From Croceimicrobium sp965658965 (GTDB lineage Bacteria; Bacteroidota; Bacteroidia; Flavobacteriales; Schleiferiaceae), in contig CBFHVV010000067.1 of the NCBI GenBank assembly GCA_965658965.1, positions 1 through 16,219 of the forward strand: DNA of 16,219 nt. The letters run 5' to 3'. Below are positions 13,292-16,219 of the stretch, one piece after another. Numbering within the stretch: position 1 is the first letter of the stretch; each line of letters begins with the position of its first letter. A program made the position numbers and the translations under genes. Below the pieces are notes generated by a model. It worked only from the letters and a program-made list of their open reading frames with translations. It searched no databases and had not been told where the DNA came from.

Positions 13292-16219
13292 ATGCGCAAT
13301 CTAAAGTGGGCCTATCTTAGTTACATATTACTGATTATTTTTCTCAGTTTTGTTTTTTATATATTCTTGGAGCAAACCTACGCCGTCCGCTCTAAAGACG
13401 CGCTTCGCCTAGATTTAGCTGGCAGACAAAGAATGCTCTCTCAAAGACTCAGTAAAGAGGCGCTTAATATTACCGAATACACCCAGGTGTCTGAGCTTCA
13501 AGAACATTGTAATCAACTTAAGAACAGCCTCGAAAAATTTCAACAACAGCACGAGTCCTTACTTAAACCAGCAATCTTTGACCTAGTATCGGAGAATCTA
13601 AAGGAAAAGGTAAGCGCGCTCCACCAAGACAAAAAAGCACTTCGCGATCGATTTATCGCAAATTCAGCAAAAATTGCTAGCTATTGCAATGGAGAGATTA
13701 ATACAAACCAAGCAAAAAAATACGCTCAAAAGGTATTAGATGATAGTGACTCAGTTTTAAGCTACTTAGAGCATGTGGTTGAGTTATACCGTTTAGACGA
13801 AACTCAAAAATCCAAACGAGCTGAGCGCATAAGTAATGTGGCTTTTATAATTCTCTCTTTAACCTTTATCACTCTATCTGTTATCTTCTTCTTACCGATC
13901 TTTCAGCAGCATCGGAAAGAGCACGAAGAGAAGTTACGGAGCCTCAAAGCAGAAAAAGAAGCTGGTAAAAAACTAAAGCAACTGTTAGAGGATGAGCAGG
14001 AATACAGTACCGAATTAAAGCAACAACGCTCCGCTTTAGCACTAAATGAAGCAGAGCTTACGCGCAGATTGAAGGAACTAGAAGAGGCAAGAACCCGTTT
14101 AGAAGAAAGTGAGAACGAACTCTTAGGGGTTATAAAGAACTTACCCGTAGGAGCTATCTTGGTTCAAGACGACAAACTTTTGATTAATAAAGCCACTAGT
14201 CAAATTTTAGGCTATCAAGCCCATGAATTAGATACCACCGACAAGTTTTTCGATAAGATCTATCGCAACACCTCCGATCAAACTTACGAGCAATACCAAG
14301 CTTTTCTCAAGCAAAAAGAAATCAGCAGCTTTCTTTTCCCTATTTATCGTAAAAACGGTGAAAAACGGATCATTGAATTTGGCGGACACAATTTTAAAAG
14401 AGGGGTAGTTTGGACCTTAATCGACATTACCGATAAACGTAACGCTGAAAGAAACCTCCGTCGCAATGAAGAGGCCATTCGCCAGCTATACTCTATCTCG
14501 GCCAACAATCATCTTGGCTTTGATGAAAAAGTCCGCTTGTTTCTAGAATTAGGGACGCAGCGTTTTAAGCTTCCCAATGGAATTATGTCGAAGGCCTACT
14601 TAGAGCAAAATCGCTACGAAGCCATAGATATGTATTCTGAAGGGAATCTTTTACCGCCCGAGCTTTTAAACCTTCCTCTGGCTGGAACCCTCTCAGAAAA
14701 AATTATTCAATCGGGCGAATCACTTTGGTTTAATTCACCCGAAAACGCTCCTGAATTTAAGCATAATGCTGATAGCTTTGAAATCAAGAGCTATTTAGGC
14801 ACACCTATTTACGTGGGGCAAGAAATTTATGGAACCCTAAATTTTAATGGGCCCGAAGCTTCGCCTTATCCTTACACAGAAAATGATATAGACTTACTGC
14901 GCTTAATGGCTCGTTGGTTAGGAGCCGAAATTGAGGCCAATGAATCAAGACAAGCTTTAATTGAAGCAAAAAACTCCGCAGAAGTAGCGGTAAAAGCAAA
15001 GAGCGAGTTTTTGGCGACCATGAGTCACGAAATCCGTACACCCATGAATGGGGTAATAGGCATGACTTCCTTATTACTGCAAACGGAGTTAGACCAAGAA
15101 CAGCTCGATTATATCAATACCATACGCCTTTCGGGAGATACCCTACTCTCCATCATCAACGATATACTGGATTTTAGTAAAATTGAAGCGGGCAATATGA
15201 GCCTGGAGGTTTACCCCTTCTCTTTAGAACAATGCCTTGAAGAAGCAGTAGAACTATTAGCCAATAGAATTACCGAGAAAGATTTAGAGCTTATTTATTC
15301 GGTGAGCAGCGCCATCCCGAAATACATTGAAGGGGATATTACTCGACTACGCCAAATATTAATTAACCTTATTTCGAATGCCATCAAGTTTACCGAAGCA
15401 GGTGAGATTGAACTGCGGGCCGTTTTAGAAGAAGAAGAAGGTGATCAACTAAAAATTCATTTCTCTGTCCGTGATACTGGCATTGGAATGGGGCCCGAGC
15501 AGCAACAAAAATTGTTTAAAGCATTTAGTCAAGCTGATTCGTCCACCACGCGTAAATACGGAGGAACTGGCTTGGGTCTCGCCATCTCTCAGCGATTAAG
15601 CCGTTTAATGGGTGGTGAAATTTGGGTAGAAAGCAAAGCAGGACAAGGATCTACCTTCCACTTTACTATTAGAGCTAACAAAGCTATAAATCAAAAAGAC
15701 AGAATCTTAAGCCAGTTGCTAAATTCTGTGCGTAATCGCAGCGCTTTAATTATCGACGACAACCATACTAACCTGCGGGTTCTCGCAAAACAATTTAAAA
15801 ACTGGGGAATAAATGTATTTCAAGAAAGTGATCCGCGAATTGGTCTAGAGACAGCCCTTAAGCAAAATATTGAATTAGTAGTGGTAGATTTTGAGATGCC
15901 CATTTTAGATGGCGTTGAACTTACACGTAAACTAAAGGTGGCAAAGCCAGAGCTGCCCGTAATTATTTTAAGCTCAGCCTATCCAGACCTCAGTAAAGAA
16001 GAGCAGGCGAAACTATTCCACTACTATTTTACCAAACCCCTAAAGCATAGCCAACTACTAAATAGCATGGCCACCATATTTGGTGATTCCAAAATTAAAA
16101 AGGCTGAGCAAAATGAGCCTCGTGAGGCCTTACTTGCCGACTTGGGAGAAAATTACCCCCTACGCATATTGCTGGCAGAAGATAATGCCGTAAACCAAAA
16201 GTTAGCTAGCCTTACCCTT
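13292..16219 (+). CDS. membrane hybrid sensor histidine kinase, 3' end missing
   Basis: The frame is open without interruption from the ATG at 13292 to the window edge (976 residues). Order of parts: membrane segment 7-26; extracytoplasmic helical region 27-182 starting with DLAGRQRMLSQR (41-52), like the PilJ/NarX-type sensor domain; membrane segment 183-204; coiled coil about 205-275; PAS about 277-390 ending in DITDKRNAER; GAF about 395-547. A HisKA domain follows with phosphoacceptor His579 in MSHEIRTPMNG, then a HATPase domain with N box around N692 and N696, DTGIG at 728-732 and GGTGLGLA at 757-764. Receiver 1 has D822-D823, phosphoacceptor D866 and K915. Receiver 2 starts ILLAEDNAVNQK and is cut off. 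This is the BarA/ArcB-like layout, and a C-terminal Hpt domain is likely beyond the edge. It would autophosphorylate and pass phosphate internally; ligand and output are unknown. It lies 93 bases after lpdA, past a terminator, so it has its own promoter, which I could not locate. Confidence 0.93.
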   Translation, partial: MRNLKWAYLSYILLIIFLSFVFYIFLEQTYAVRSKDALRLDLAGRQRMLSQRLSKEALNITEYTQVSELQEHCNQLKNSLEKFQQQHESLLKPAIFDLVSENLKEKVSALHQDKKALRDRFIANSAKIASYCNGEINTNQAKKYAQKVLDDSDSVLSYLEHVVELYRLDETQKSKRAERISNVAFIILSLTFITLSVIFFLPIFQQHRKEHEEKLRSLKAEKEAGKKLKQLLEDEQEYSTELKQQRSALALNEAELTRRLKELEEARTRLEESENELLGVIKNLPVGAILVQDDKLLINKATSQILGYQAHELDTTDKFFDKIYRNTSDQTYEQYQAFLKQKEISSFLFPIYRKNGEKRIIEFGGHNFKRGVVWTLIDITDKRNAERNLRRNEEAIRQLYSISANNHLGFDEKVRLFLELGTQRFKLPNGIMSKAYLEQNRYEAIDMYSEGNLLPPELLNLPLAGTLSEKIIQSGESLWFNSPENAPEFKHNADSFEIKSYLGTPIYVGQEIYGTLNFNGPEASPYPYTENDIDLLRLMARWLGAEIEANESRQALIEAKNSAEVAVKAKSEFLATMSHEIRTPMNGVIGMTSLLLQTELDQEQLDYINTIRLSGDTLLSIINDILDFSKIEAGNMSLEVYPFSLEQCLEEAVELLANRITEKDLELIYSVSSAIPKYIEGDITRLRQILINLISNAIKFTEAGEIELRAVLEEEEGDQLKIHFSVRDTGIGMGPEQQQKLFKAFSQADSSTTRKYGGTGLGLAISQRLSRLMGGEIWVESKAGQGSTFHFTIRANKAINQKDRILSQLLNSVRNRSALIIDDNHTNLRVLAKQFKNWGINVFQESDPRIGLETALKQNIELVVVDFEMPILDGVELTRKLKVAKPELPVIILSSAYPDLSKEEQAKLFHYYFTKPLKHSQLLNSMATIFGDSKIKKAEQNEPREALLADLGENYPLRILLAEDNAVNQKLASLTL

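Noticed and set aside
13292..13450. Calling the hybrid kinase a nitrate sensor
   Set aside because: Only a short motif resembles the NarX P-box; the same motif occurs in PilJ-type domains with other or unknown ligands.
1..16219. tRNA genes, CRISPR arrays, insertion sequences or a defence system
   Set aside because: No cloverleaf, spaced direct repeats, transposase motifs or nuclease/defence domains were found by eye on either strand.

Overview
This window reads as chromosomal DNA from a member of the Bacteroidota, most likely order Flavobacteriales. The evidence is a very large secreted protein with a gliding-motility/CHU_C type IX secretion (T9SS) C-terminal domain, promoter boxes of the Bacteroidota TAnnTTTG type, weak or absent Shine-Dalgarno sequences, a moderate-to-low GC content and tightly packed genes. 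I see no tRNA, rRNA, CRISPR array, transposase, integrase or phage gene. No stretch longer than about 190 bases lacks a gene.

Layout. (1) Positions 2-1047, plus strand: the 3' part of a TPR-repeat protein, overlapping by ATGA a small helical protein of unknown function. (2) Positions 1004-2789, minus strand: a two-gene unit with a 2,4-dienoyl-CoA reductase-like SDR followed one base later by a lipoprotein glycerophosphodiester phosphodiesterase. Its 3' end overlaps the small plus-strand gene tail to tail. (3) Positions 2881-6736, plus strand: oligopeptidase B (ptrB) overlapping by 14 bases a multi-pass GT-C/GT39-type glycosyltransferase. (4) Positions 6744-11610, minus strand: prfB (release factor 2), then, from its own promoter, a 1084-residue T9SS type B secreted protein, then after 6 bases an ArsC-family reductase. 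(5) Positions 11798-13198, plus strand: lpdA, dihydrolipoyl dehydrogenase, ended by a textbook hairpin terminator. (6) Positions 13292 to the window end, plus strand: a large membrane hybrid histidine kinase (976 residues visible) with an N-terminal PilJ/NarX-like sensor segment, PAS, GAF, HisKA, HATPase and two receiver domains. The second receiver runs off the window.

Most genes are housekeeping or common in the phylum: translation termination, the E3 subunit of 2-oxoacid dehydrogenases, peptide turnover, unsaturated fatty-acyl-CoA reduction and phosphodiester salvage. The parts less fixed by known biochemistry are the T9SS surface protein, the GT-C enzyme with its large soluble tail, and the ligand of the hybrid kinase. 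I did not find convincing evidence of a new multi-gene system. The most useful observations concern start codons and promoter placement (a TTG start, a possible leaderless prfB mRNA), an in-frame prfB without the recoding site known from E. coli, an atypical SDR catalytic arrangement, and the sensor architecture of the hybrid kinase.
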